Source of the DNA: Leucobacter sp. wl10
Lineage (GTDB): Bacteria; Actinomycetota; Actinomycetes; Actinomycetales; Microbacteriaceae
Length of the DNA stretch: 64,000 nt
Assembly (NCBI RefSeq): GCF_003569785.1
Contig: NZ_KZ983996.1
Location: 1-64,000, forward strand
Reading direction: 5' to 3'
The position numbers were made by a program, and so were the translations under genes. This document shows positions 33,987 to 42,849 of the stretch, piece by piece. Under the pieces are notes generated by a model, which was not told where the DNA came from, did not search any database, and saw only the letters and a program-made list of their open reading frames with translations. Positions within the stretch are counted from its first letter, which is position 1; the number at the start of each line of letters is the position of its first letter.

Positions 33987-35860
33987 CGGCTGAGTCTATA
34001 GAGGACTCGCGGAGCGCCGACGCCGACGCGCGGTGGCAACTGCGCCAGGCTCGGGTGCAGTCTCTGCTCTACCTCGGCGGCGATTGCCTCATCTGGGTCG
34101 GCGTCGTCGTCGCGGCGGTGGTGCTGCGCGCCGAGTTCGTCTTCGCCGAGGTCAGCTGGCCGGCGACCCTGGCTCTGGGCGTCGTGGCGGCCGCGCTGTT
34201 CGCGGGGTTCGGCTACCTGCTCGGTCTCCATCAGGGCCGATATCGGTACGGCTCCTTCGAGGAGGTGCAGTCGCTGGTCATCGCGTCCCTGGCCACGACC
34301 GCCGTGCTGACCCTCATGGTGTTCGTGCTGGGCCCGGATGTGGGGCTCCCCAGAAGCACCGTGCTCATCGCCTGCCCGATAGCGATCACGCTGATGTTCG
34401 GTGCGAGATACGTCCTCCGCATGTCCCGCAACCGCTCGCGGATGCCCCACCCGAGCGCCACTCGGACCATCGTCGTCGGGGCCGGCGGCGCTGGAGAGCA
34501 CATCATCCGCAACATGCAGACGGATCCCCAATCCCCGTTGCGCCCCGTTGGCATCCTCGACGACGATCCCGCGAAGCGGCGACTTCGACTGCACGGGGTC
34601 CCGGTGCTGGGCAACACGCACCAGCTCACCCAGCTGGCCGGCGAGACCGGCGCACAGGTCGTCGCGCTCGCGATCGCGAACTCCGACGCCGAGCTCATGC
34701 AGCGCATCACCGACGCGGGTACCCAGGCTGGGCTGAGCGTCCTCGTCATCCCCACGGTGCAGCAGATCGTCTCCGGCGGGTTCTCCGTCTCCGACCTGCG
34801 CACGGTCGAGATCGAGGACCTTCTGGGTCGCCGACCCGTCGACACCAGGATCGAGGACATCGCGGGGTACATCACCGGCAAGCGCGTTCTCGTGACGGGC
34901 GCGGGTGGATCCATCGGAGCGGAACTGTGCCTTCAACTGCATAAGTTCGGGCCGAGCGAGCTGACGATGCTCGACCGCGACGAGACCGGGTTGCAGCAGG
35001 CACAGCTGGGAATCACCGGGCACGGCCTGCTCAACACGGGCGACGTGGTGCTCGCCGACATCCGGGAGGCGGACGAACTGCTGCGCGTCTTCGAGGAGCG
35101 ACGACCGGAGGTGGTGTTCCACGCGGCCGCGCTGAAGCACCTCCCCCTGCTCGAGCAGCACCCCGACGAGGCGTGGAAGACGAACGTGCTGGGCACGCTC
35201 AATGTGGTCAACGCCGCGCGCTCGGTGGGCGTGGGCACGTTCGTGAACATCTCGACCGACAAAGCGGCGAACCCCACGAGCGTGCTGGGGCACTCGAAGC
35301 GCGTCGCCGAGAAGATCACGGCGTGGGCCGCCGAGGAGACGGGGCAGACGTACCTCTCGGTGCGATTCGGCAACGTGATCGGCAGCCGCGGTTCGATGCT
35401 CCCGACGTTTCGCGCCATGATCGACGCCGGAGGGCCGCTCACGGTGACGCACCCCGAAGCCACTCGATACTTCATGACGATCCCCGAAGCCTGCCAGCTG
35501 GTGATCCAGGCCGGCGGGATCGGCCGCCCCGGCGAGGTACTGATCCTCGACATGGGAGAACCCGTGCGAATCCTGGATGTGGCGAAGCGCATGGTGGCGA
35601 TGTCGGGAAAGCACGTCGAGATCGTGTTCACCGGTCTGCGCGAGGGCGAGAAGCTGCACGAGGAGCTGGTAGGGTCGCGGGAGACCCTGGAGCGGCCGTT
35701 CCACCCGCAGATCTCGCACACGCGAGCGGACCCCATTCCCCCCGAACGACTGGACAAGGAAGGTTGGCTGGCGCGCATGCACGGGTCACCCCGCAACAAT
35801 GAGACAGGCGTGGTTCCGCGAACCGTCCACGAGACTCTCCCGGAGACGACCGCCCAGTGA
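33983..35860 (+). CDS. NDP-sugar 4,6-dehydratase, membrane-bound (PglF/CapD/WbpM-like)
   Basis: A 625-residue membrane protein with four N-terminal helices, a CoA-binding-like Rossmann domain (TIVVGAGGAGEHIIRNM) and a C-terminal SDR dehydratase domain. The latter shows VTGAGGSIGAELCLQL, VVFHAAALKHLPLLE, NISTDKAANPTSVLGHSKR and VRFGNVIGSRGSMLP. In the PglF branch it makes UDP-4-keto-6-deoxy-GlcNAc from UDP-GlcNAc. The start GTG at 33983 follows GGAGGGAC. Followed by aminotransferase, sugar-phosphate transferase and acetyltransferase genes, it fits the first step of the bacillosamine pathway. Confidence 0.92.
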   Translation: MTAESIEDSRSADADARWQLRQARVQSLLYLGGDCLIWVGVVVAAVVLRAEFVFAEVSWPATLALGVVAAALFAGFGYLLGLHQGRYRYGSFEEVQSLVIASLATTAVLTLMVFVLGPDVGLPRSTVLIACPIAITLMFGARYVLRMSRNRSRMPHPSATRTIVVGAGGAGEHIIRNMQTDPQSPLRPVGILDDDPAKRRLRLHGVPVLGNTHQLTQLAGETGAQVVALAIANSDAELMQRITDAGTQAGLSVLVIPTVQQIVSGGFSVSDLRTVEIEDLLGRRPVDTRIEDIAGYITGKRVLVTGAGGSIGAELCLQLHKFGPSELTMLDRDETGLQQAQLGITGHGLLNTGDVVLADIREADELLRVFEERRPEVVFHAAALKHLPLLEQHPDEAWKTNVLGTLNVVNAARSVGVGTFVNISTDKAANPTSVLGHSKRVAEKITAWAAEETGQTYLSVRFGNVIGSRGSMLPTFRAMIDAGGPLTVTHPEATRYFMTIPEACQLVIQAGGIGRPGEVLILDMGEPVRILDVAKRMVAMSGKHVEIVFTGLREGEKLHEELVGSRETLERPFHPQISHTRADPIPPERLDKEGWLARMHGSPRNNETGVVPRTVHETLPETTAQ

Positions 35861-36987
35861 ACGAACGGATCTATCTCTCCCCGCCCGACATCGGAGAGCT
35901 CGAAGAACAGGCCGTGCTCGCTGCGATGCGGGGCGGTTGGATCGCGCCGCTCGGGCCCGAGGTCGACGCGTTCGAACGCGAGCTCGCCGACCGCGTCGGG
36001 GTCAAGTACGGGGTCGCCCTGAGCTCGGGCACGGCCGCCCTGCACCTCGCGCTCCTCACTCTCGGTGCAGCACCGGGCACGGTGGTGGTCACGTCGACCA
36101 TGACCTTCGCGGCGACGACGAACGCGATCGCGTACACGGGCGCCGAGCCCTACTTCGTCGACTGCGTGCCCGAGACGGGGAACATGGACCCCGAGCTGCT
36201 GCGCCTCGCCCTGCTGCGGCTTCGTGAGGAGCGCGCGAACGTCGTCGCCGTGCTGCCCGTCGACCTTCTGGGCAAGCCCGTCGACTACGCGAGCATCGAG
36301 GGCATCGCCTCCGAGTTCGAGGTGCCGGTGCTCTCCGACGCGGCGGAGTCTCTCGGGGCGACCTTCCGCGGACGCCCGACGGGCAGCTTCGGCGTCGCGT
36401 CCGTGTTCTCGTTCAACGGCAACAAGGTGATGACGACGTCGGGCGGCGGCATGCTCATGACCGACGACGAGGCCATGATGACGAATGCGCGCTACCTCGC
36501 GACGCAGGCGCGTCAGCCGGTCGTGCACTACGAGCACCACGACGTCGGGTACAACTACCGCATGAGCAACCTGCTCGCGGCGCTCGGGCGCGCGCAGCTC
36601 TCCCGGCTCGACGACATGATCGCAAGGCGCCGGCAGCTGCGCGACGAGTACAAGGCCTTCTTCAAGGATGTGGGCGGCGTCGAGGTGTTCGGCACCGAAG
36701 ACGATGAGCAGGACAACGTCTGGTTGACCGCGATCTCGATCGATCGGGCGGTGACCGGCTGGACGGCCCGTGAGCTCGCGGATGAGCTGCTGCGGCATCA
36801 GATCGAGAGCCGGCCGCTCTGGAAGCCGATGCACCTGCAGCCCGTGTTCTCGGCGCACCGCGGCGAGATCAGCGGCGCCGCGGAGCACCTGTTCGAGACG
36901 CACCTCACCCTGCCGAGCGGCTCCGCGACGACTCCCGACCAGAAGACCTTCGTCTTCGAGAAGCTCTCGGAGTTCTTGCGAAGATGA
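35857..36987 (+). CDS. DegT/DnrJ/EryC1-family sugar aminotransferase (PglE-like)
   Basis: A 376-residue PLP enzyme expected to aminate C4 of the 4-keto sugar. Motifs are ALSSGTAALHLALLTLG, TFAATTNAIAYTGAEPYFVD, SDAAESLGATFRG and SFNGNKVMTTSGGGML, whose lysine should bind PLP. YRMSNLLAALGRAQL is also typical. It starts with GTG overlapping the dehydratase stop. Position and similarity to PglE support UDP-bacillosamine synthesis; another 4-amino sugar is possible. Confidence 0.92.
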   Translation: MNERIYLSPPDIGELEEQAVLAAMRGGWIAPLGPEVDAFERELADRVGVKYGVALSSGTAALHLALLTLGAAPGTVVVTSTMTFAATTNAIAYTGAEPYFVDCVPETGNMDPELLRLALLRLREERANVVAVLPVDLLGKPVDYASIEGIASEFEVPVLSDAAESLGATFRGRPTGSFGVASVFSFNGNKVMTTSGGGMLMTDDEAMMTNARYLATQARQPVVHYEHHDVGYNYRMSNLLAALGRAQLSRLDDMIARRRQLRDEYKAFFKDVGGVEVFGTEDDEQDNVWLTAISIDRAVTGWTARELADELLRHQIESRPLWKPMHLQPVFSAHRGEISGAAEHLFETHLTLPSGSATTPDQKTFVFEKLSEFLRR

Positions 36988-37595
36988 GCACGAAACGTCC
37001 CTACGACGCGCTGAAGCGGGTGCTCGACTTCGTCACAGCGCTCGTACTGCTCGTACTGACCGCACCGATCCAACTGGTCGTTGCGGCGCTGGTCTCTGTG
37101 AAGCTCGGACGTCCGGTACTCTTCCGGCAGGCGCGCCCCGGAAGGAACGGACGGATCTTCACGCTGCTGAAGTTCCGTTCGATGCTGCCCGTCGACGAGA
37201 CCAGAGGACGCGTCAGCGACGCCGATCGTCTCACACCGTTCGGGGTGAAGCTGCGTTCCACGAGCCTCGACGAGCTCCCCACGCTGTGGAACGTGGTTCG
37301 GGGCGACATGAGCATGGTCGGCCCCCGACCACTGCTGGTCGAGTATCTGGAGCGCTACACTCCGGAGCAGGCACGCCGTCACGAGGTGCGGCCGGGAGTC
37401 ACCGGCCTGGCTCAGGTGAGCGGTCGCAACGCGATCAGCTGGAGTGAGAAGTTCGCCTTCGACGTCGCGTACGTGGACAAACGCTCCTTCGGTCTCGACA
37501 CACGGATCGTGGCCAAGACGCTCTCCGCAGTTCTCTCGCGGCGCGGCATCAACCAGGGCGGACACGCTACCATGACCAAGTTCGGTGGTGAGTGA
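36984..37595 (+). CDS. Monotopic initiating sugar-phosphate transferase (PglC-like)
   Basis: A 203-residue phosphoglycosyltransferase with one re-entrant membrane helix (FVTALVLLVLTAPIQLVVAA) followed by the catalytic domain: VLFRQARPGRNGRIFTLLKF, the Asp-Glu pair in SLDELPTLWNVVRGDMSMVG and GVTGLAQVSGRNAISW. PglC moves diNAc-bacillosamine phosphate onto undecaprenyl phosphate. It overlaps both neighbours. This is the second initiating enzyme of the window; the larger WcaJ type is at 24561-26036. Confidence 0.92.
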   Translation: MSTKRPYDALKRVLDFVTALVLLVLTAPIQLVVAALVSVKLGRPVLFRQARPGRNGRIFTLLKFRSMLPVDETRGRVSDADRLTPFGVKLRSTSLDELPTLWNVVRGDMSMVGPRPLLVEYLERYTPEQARRHEVRPGVTGLAQVSGRNAISWSEKFAFDVAYVDKRSFGLDTRIVAKTLSAVLSRRGINQGGHATMTKFGGE

Positions 37596-38266
37596 GCTTG
37601 GGAAGAGACGTCGTGGTGATCGGCGCAGGAGGTTTCGGTCGCGAAACTCTCGACGTGATCGAGGCTTGGAATCAGCGCGGAGAGGGTGCGCCGCTCGAAG
37701 TGCTCGGAGTCGTCGATGACGCCCCCACCGAGAGCAACCTGGAACGACTCGCTCGCCGCGGGTACGAATACCTCGGCGACTTCTCCGCGTTGGTTCGCCT
37801 CGGCGCTGCCGTCGACTACCTGATCGGTGTCGGCAATCCCGCGACACGAGCCGCGATCGCCGCGAAGTGCGACGCGCACGGGCTCCGGGCAGGCGCTGTC
37901 GTTCACCCTTCAGCGTCAGTGGGGTCGGATACGGCGTTCGCCGACGGCACCGTGATCTGCGGCGGGGTTCAGGTTTCGACGAATGTGAGGATGGGGCGCC
38001 ACACCCACCTCAATCCGGGGTGCATCATCGGCCACGACACCGCCCTCGACGATTTCGTCTCCGTGAACCCGGGGGCGATCGTCTCCGGCGATGTGAGCAT
38101 CCGGGATCGCGTCCTCGTCGGAGCGGGAGCGGTGGTGCTCCAGGGCCTGTCGGTGGGCGCTCGGGCGACGGTGGGGGCAGGTGCGTGCGTGACCCGCGAC
38201 GTTGCGCCCTGCACCGTCGTGAGCGGGGTGCCCGCAAGAGCGCACGAACGGGAATCAGGGACATGA
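37592..38266 (+). CDS. Sugar O/N-acetyltransferase (PglD/NeuD-like)
   Basis: A 224-residue enzyme with an N-terminal nucleotide-sugar domain (VVVIGAGGFGRETLDVIEAW) and a C-terminal left-handed beta-helix: VHPSASVGSDTAFADGTVIC, NPGCIIGHDTALDDFVSVNP and AGAVVLQGLSVGARATVGAG. The His in CIIGHD matches the catalytic base of PglD. It should acetylate the 4-amino group to give UDP-diNAc-bacillosamine. Starts with GTG overlapping the previous stop. Confidence 0.9.
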   Translation: MSLGRDVVVIGAGGFGRETLDVIEAWNQRGEGAPLEVLGVVDDAPTESNLERLARRGYEYLGDFSALVRLGAAVDYLIGVGNPATRAAIAAKCDAHGLRAGAVVHPSASVGSDTAFADGTVICGGVQVSTNVRMGRHTHLNPGCIIGHDTALDDFVSVNPGAIVSGDVSIRDRVLVGAGAVVLQGLSVGARATVGAGACVTRDVAPCTVVSGVPARAHERESGT

Positions 38267-39489
38267 AGGTACTCATCGTCAGCCAGTACTTTCCCCCCGA
38301 GAACGTACCTATTCCCTCTGATGTTGCGGCCGACCTCCGAGCGCGCGGTCATTCCGTACGCGTCATCACCGGTTTTCCCAGTTACCCTCTGGGGAGGGTC
38401 TTCCCGGGGTACCGGCAGCGCTGGCGCCAACGTTCAATGGAAGACTGCGTTGAAGTCTGCCGCGTTCCGCTCTATGTCGACCACTCCCAGAGCACAGTCA
38501 AGCGAATGCTGAACTACATCACGTTCGCGCTGTCCTCCGCGTCCGCTCGGCGTTTCGTTCGCGGCGCCGACGCGATCTATGTCTACGCCACGCAGATGAC
38601 ACCGGCCCTGGGTCCGTGGTTGTGGCGAATGACCGGCGGCGCCCCGTACGTGCTGCACGTGCAGGATCTCTGGCCCGATTCGATCACCGGTTCGTCTCTG
38701 TCGGGGGGCGGCAGGAAAGCCCGGCTGATGGAACTGGTGCTGAACCCCTGGATCGGGCGAGTGTACCGGCGGGCCGCTGCGGTCATCGGTATCGCGCCGA
38801 CCATGGTCGAAACCCTTGTGGAACGCGGGGTGAGCGCGGAGCGAGCCGAGCTCGTATTCAACTGGGCACGGAACCTTTCTGCAGACCCTGAGACGGTTCC
38901 CAAGAGCTCGAAAACACCCAACGGCCGCGTCGTGTACGCGGGTAACGTCGGGGATATGCAGGATCTCGAGACCGCGATCCGCGCGGCAGCGGCATCGGCG
39001 GAGAGCGGCGTGACGCTGAGCATCATCGGCGAGGGCGTCGCGAAGGCGCGCCTGCAGCACCTCGCCTCCGAACTCGGTGCTACGAACATCGATTTCCGAG
39101 CGGCCGTGCCACCGACTCAGATGGCTTCGGTCTACGCGGAGGCGGATTTCGCGCTGGTCACTTTGAAGGATCTCCCGGCCTTCAGGGGAACGGTCCCGTC
39201 GAAATTCCAGGCTGCTCTCGCCCACGGGCTGCCGGTGGTGACCACCGTGCAGGGTGACGTGCGCCGCCTTGCCGAAGAGCGCGGAGTGGGGTTCACCGCA
39301 GACGCCGAGTCCATCGACGATCTGGCGCGCGCGTTCAGGGAAGCCGCGCGTTGCACCGGCGCCGAGCGGGCCGAGATGGCCGTTCGGTCGAAGGAGACCG
39401 CGCAGCGGCTGTTCTCCCGTGACGAGGCGATCGCACGCATCGAGGAGATCTTGCGAAGAGCCGCCGAGGAAAGGAAGATCGGGAAGTGA
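38263..39489 (+). CDS. GT4-family glycosyltransferase (WbuB-like)
   Basis: A 408-residue GT-B glycosyltransferase: LIVSQYFPPENVPIPSDVAA at the N-terminus, VLHVQDLWPDSITGSSL, VVYAGNVGDMQDLETAI and a donor-site region ALAHGLPVVTTVQGDVRR. It resembles WbuB, an L-FucNAc transferase found next to FnlABC genes. The three following genes make UDP-L-FucNAc, so this enzyme probably adds that sugar. The ATG at 38263 overlaps the acetyltransferase stop; the longer frame upstream is rejected. Confidence 0.88.
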   Translation: MKVLIVSQYFPPENVPIPSDVAADLRARGHSVRVITGFPSYPLGRVFPGYRQRWRQRSMEDCVEVCRVPLYVDHSQSTVKRMLNYITFALSSASARRFVRGADAIYVYATQMTPALGPWLWRMTGGAPYVLHVQDLWPDSITGSSLSGGGRKARLMELVLNPWIGRVYRRAAAVIGIAPTMVETLVERGVSAERAELVFNWARNLSADPETVPKSSKTPNGRVVYAGNVGDMQDLETAIRAAAASAESGVTLSIIGEGVAKARLQHLASELGATNIDFRAAVPPTQMASVYAEADFALVTLKDLPAFRGTVPSKFQAALAHGLPVVTTVQGDVRRLAEERGVGFTADAESIDDLARAFREAARCTGAERAEMAVRSKETAQRLFSRDEAIARIEEILRRAAEERKIGK

Positions 39490-40541
39490 CAGACTCCTAC
39501 ACTTATGAAGGCGCTCGCGTACTCGTGACCGGGGGCACCGGTTCCTTCGGCAACACGGTCGCCAGGCGCCTGCTCGACCGCGATGTGGCCGAGATCCGGA
39601 TCCTCAGCCGCGACGAGGCCAAGCAGGATCTCATGCGTCACGAGATCGGCGACCCTCGGCTGCGCTTCTACGTCGGCGACATCCGCGACTACGACAGCGT
39701 CAACCGGGCCAGCCGAGACGTCGACTACGTCTTCCACGCGGCGGCGCTGAAGCAGGTGCCGTCGTGCGAGTTCTTCCCCATGGAGGCGGTGCGCACGAAC
39801 GTGCAGGGCAGCGACAACGTGGTGCATGCAGCCGAGCACAACGGGGTGAAGTCCCTCGTGTGCCTGAGCACCGACAAGGCCGTGTATCCGGTCAACGCCA
39901 TGGGCATGTCCAAGGCGATGATGGAGAAAGTGGCGCAGTCGCACGGTCTGAACAACCCGAACGCGGCGACCACCGTCTCGCTGGTGCGCTACGGGAACGT
40001 CATGTACTCCCGCGGATCGGTCATTCCGCTCTTCATCCGGCAGCTGAAGGCCGGCAAGAACCTCACCGTTACAAACCCGCAGATGACGCGGTTCATGATG
40101 TCGCTCGCGAACTCGGTGCAGTTGGTCGAGTTCGCATTTCAGAACGCTGAGCAGGGCGACCTCTTCGTGCGCAAGGCGCAGTCGTGCACGATCCAGGACT
40201 TGGCTCAAGCGGTCATCAACCTGTTCCGCTCCGACGCGCGCATCGAGGTGATCGGCACCCGGCACGCGGAGAAGATCTCGGAGGCGCTGGCCACGCGCGA
40301 GGAGCTTGCTCGCGCCGAGGACATGGGCGACTACTTCCGCATCACCGCCGACAAGCGCGACCTGAACTACAGCCAGTACTTCGAGCAGGGAGACCCGAGC
40401 CAGGCCCGCTTCGAGGACTACGACTCGCACACGGTCGAGCGTATGACGGTGAGCGAGGTCGAGGATCTGCTGCTCACTCTGCCAGAGGTGCGCTCCGAAC
40501 TCGTGCTCGCCGGGGTCGAGGTGGAGGACGAGCTTCGATGA
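39486..40541 (+). CDS. capE: UDP-GlcNAc 4,6-dehydratase/5-epimerase (CapE/FnlA)
   Basis: A 351-residue SDR enzyme for the first step of UDP-L-FucNAc synthesis. VTGGTGSFGNTVARRLL binds the cofactor. VDYVFHAAALKQVPSCEFFP, CLSTDKAVYPVNAMGMSKAM and VRYGNVMYSRGSVIPLF are characteristic of CapE/FnlA. The YxxxK tyrosine is replaced by Met in MGMSK, as in this non-classical group. The C-terminus ends with EVEDLLLTLPEVRSEL. GTG start overlapping the previous stop. Confidence 0.93.
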   Translation: MTDSYTYEGARVLVTGGTGSFGNTVARRLLDRDVAEIRILSRDEAKQDLMRHEIGDPRLRFYVGDIRDYDSVNRASRDVDYVFHAAALKQVPSCEFFPMEAVRTNVQGSDNVVHAAEHNGVKSLVCLSTDKAVYPVNAMGMSKAMMEKVAQSHGLNNPNAATTVSLVRYGNVMYSRGSVIPLFIRQLKAGKNLTVTNPQMTRFMMSLANSVQLVEFAFQNAEQGDLFVRKAQSCTIQDLAQAVINLFRSDARIEVIGTRHAEKISEALATREELARAEDMGDYFRITADKRDLNYSQYFEQGDPSQARFEDYDSHTVERMTVSEVEDLLLTLPEVRSELVLAGVEVEDELR

Positions 40542-41632
40542 AGCACATTGCGCTCACCGGCTCGAACGGCTTTCTCGGCTGGCACACGCGACTGGCGATG
40601 CAGGAGCGGGCTCTGCGAACCGAGGCGATCGCGGTGGGTGACCGCTTCGACGCGGCCGCGGCTGCGGTCGCCGTGAGCGGCTCCGAACGAGCGGTCCATC
40701 TGGCAGGGGTCAATCGCGCCGCCGAGGCGGAGGTGCGCGACGGAAACACGCTGTTCGCCGAGCAGTTCGCCGAGGCTCTTCTGCGCGCAGAGACACCGCC
40801 GCCAGTCGTCGTCTACGCGAACTCGACGCAGTCGACGAACGGCTCGGTGTACGGCGACGCCAAGCTGCGGGGGGCTGAGATCGTGGCGGAAGCGGCCGCA
40901 CGCATCGGCGCCGAGTTCACAGACGTGGTGCTGCCGAATCTCTTCGGTGAGCACGGCCGTCCGTTCTACAACGCCGTGACAGCGACCTTCTGCCACCTGC
41001 TCGCCGAAGGCGAGGGCCCCACGGTCGAGAACGACAAGGAGCTGACGCTGCTGCACGCGCAGAACGCCGCTGATCTGCTCCTCGGTAACGCAGAGCTCGG
41101 CTCGCAGCAGGAACTCGAGGTGCACGAATCCGTGTCTGGACTCCTGGAGCGCCTGGCTGCCATCGCGGAGACCTACAGCGCGGGAGAGATCCCCGATATC
41201 TCGAGCCCCTTCAGCCGCGACCTGTTCAACACCTACCGCTCGTACGCCTTCGAAAAGCTCACACCGATCGGCCTCACTCGGCATGCGGACCCGCGAGGCT
41301 CGTTCTTCGAGATCATCCGCGCGCACGGCGGGCCGGGCCAGTCGTCGTTCTCCACGACGGTGCCGGGGATCAGCCGCGGCGACCACTTCCACCGGCGCAA
41401 GGTGGAGCGATTCACGGTGCTCGCGGGGTCGGCTACGATCTCACTTCGAAGGCTGTTCGACGACCGCGTCTTCGATTTCGCGGTGAACGGAGAGAGCCCG
41501 GCGGCGGTGGACATGCCGACGGGTTGGGCGCACAACATCACGAACACGGGGAGCGAAACCCTGTACACGTCGTTCTGGACGAACGATATCTTTGATCCTG
41601 AACACCCCGACACGATCGCAGAGGCAGTGTGA
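40538..41632 (+). CDS. capF: UDP-L-FucNAc pathway reductase/epimerase (CapF/FnlB)
   Basis: A 364-residue bifunctional enzyme. The N-terminal SDR domain starts ALTGSNGFLGWHTRLA (about residues 5-20) and includes NSTQSTNGSVYGDAKLRGAE and LPNLFGEHGRPFYN. The C-terminal cupin domain from about residue 245 has SSFSTTVPGISRGDHFHRRK with probable metal-binding histidines. CapF epimerises C3 and reduces C4. Length matches the family. It overlaps CapE. Confidence 0.93.
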   Translation: MKHIALTGSNGFLGWHTRLAMQERALRTEAIAVGDRFDAAAAAVAVSGSERAVHLAGVNRAAEAEVRDGNTLFAEQFAEALLRAETPPPVVVYANSTQSTNGSVYGDAKLRGAEIVAEAAARIGAEFTDVVLPNLFGEHGRPFYNAVTATFCHLLAEGEGPTVENDKELTLLHAQNAADLLLGNAELGSQQELEVHESVSGLLERLAAIAETYSAGEIPDISSPFSRDLFNTYRSYAFEKLTPIGLTRHADPRGSFFEIIRAHGGPGQSSFSTTVPGISRGDHFHRRKVERFTVLAGSATISLRRLFDDRVFDFAVNGESPAAVDMPTGWAHNITNTGSETLYTSFWTNDIFDPEHPDTIAEAV

Positions 41633-41633
41633 G

Positions 41634-42797
41634 ATGACTAAGAGGCTCAAGGTGATGACCGTGGTCGGCACCCGTCCCGAGATCATCCGCCTTTCTGCGA
41701 CGATCAAGCTGCTCGACCAGCACACTGATCACGTGCTCGTGCACACCGGTCAGAACTACGACTACGAGTTGAACGAGGTGTTCTTCGAGGATCTCGGCCT
41801 GCGCAGGCCGGATCACTTCCTGGAGGCCGACACCTCTTCGCTGGGCGCCGCCCTCGGCAGCATCCTCACCAAGACCGAGAGCGTGCTGCGGGAAGAACGA
41901 CCGGACGCGTTCCTCGTGCTCGGCGACACCAACAGCTGCATCTCGGCGGTCATCGCGAAGCGGATGAAGATCCCGGTGTTCCACATGGAGGCCGGCAACC
42001 GGTCCTTCGATGAGAACGTGCCCGAGGAGACGAACCGGCGGCTCGTCGACCACGTCTCTGACTACAACCTCGTCTACACCGAGCACGCGCGGCGCAACCT
42101 CCTGGCCGAGGGAATCCACCCCTCCCGCATTCTGCTGACCGGTTCTCCCATGCGAGAGGTGTTGGAGCAGAATCGCGAGCAGATCGACGCGAGCGACGTG
42201 CTCGACCGCCAGGGGCTCACGCCTCAGGGCTACTTCCTGGTGAGCCTGCACCGGGAAGAGAACGTCGACAACCCGGAGCGGCTGGCGGCCGCCATCGAAT
42301 CGCTGCAGGCGCTCCGCGCAGAGTACGGGCTGCCCGTGCTGGTGTCGACGCATCCACGCACCCGCAAGCGGCTGGAGTCCCTCGACGACGACGCGAAGGA
42401 GGGGATCGTCTTCCACCCGCCCTTCGGCTTCCACGACTACATCAAGCTGCAGCAGGAGGCCAAGATCGTGCTCTCCGACAGCGGCACGATCAGCGAGGAG
42501 TCGAGCATTCTCGGCTTCCCGGCGGTGACGATGCGCGACTTCATCGAGCGCCCCGAGGCTCTGGACGCCGGCGCGATCATTACGACTGGTATCGAGCCAA
42601 TAAGGGTGATCGCCGCTACCCAAGTTGTTCTGAAGGAGTCTGAGCGCCGAGCAACTCCTGCTGAGTATCTGATCGATGACGCTGCCCACCGTGTTGTGGG
42701 CTTCGTCTACAGCGCAGCAGCATCCCACTACCAGCGATTGGGCCTACGTCGCCCGAAGGATCGACTCGTCACGCCCTCGTTCCCGACGGGCCGATAG
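41634..42797 (+). CDS. capG: UDP-N-acetylhexosamine 2-epimerase (CapG/FnlC, WecB-like)
   Basis: A 387-residue GT-B-like epimerase completing UDP-L-FucNAc. Motifs are VMTVVGTRPEIIRLSATIKL, VHTGQNYDYELNEVFF, HMEAGNRSFDENVPEETNRR and VLSDSGTISEESSILGFPAV. The ATG at 41634 follows the CapF stop by one base. Position directly after CapE and CapF favours CapG over a generic WecB. Confidence 0.93.
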   Translation: MTKRLKVMTVVGTRPEIIRLSATIKLLDQHTDHVLVHTGQNYDYELNEVFFEDLGLRRPDHFLEADTSSLGAALGSILTKTESVLREERPDAFLVLGDTNSCISAVIAKRMKIPVFHMEAGNRSFDENVPEETNRRLVDHVSDYNLVYTEHARRNLLAEGIHPSRILLTGSPMREVLEQNREQIDASDVLDRQGLTPQGYFLVSLHREENVDNPERLAAAIESLQALRAEYGLPVLVSTHPRTRKRLESLDDDAKEGIVFHPPFGFHDYIKLQQEAKIVLSDSGTISEESSILGFPAVTMRDFIERPEALDAGAIITTGIEPIRVIAATQVVLKESERRATPAEYLIDDAAHRVVGFVYSAAASHYQRLGLRRPKDRLVTPSFPTGR

Positions 42798-42849
42798 AGC
42801 TACCTGCCTACTGGTGCCGTTTATTCTTCACGGGAGTATGTGACTACAA

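Noticed and set aside
33764-35782. Long minus-strand open frame opposite the PglF-like gene
   Set aside because: Antisense shadow; the plus strand carries all SDR and membrane motifs.
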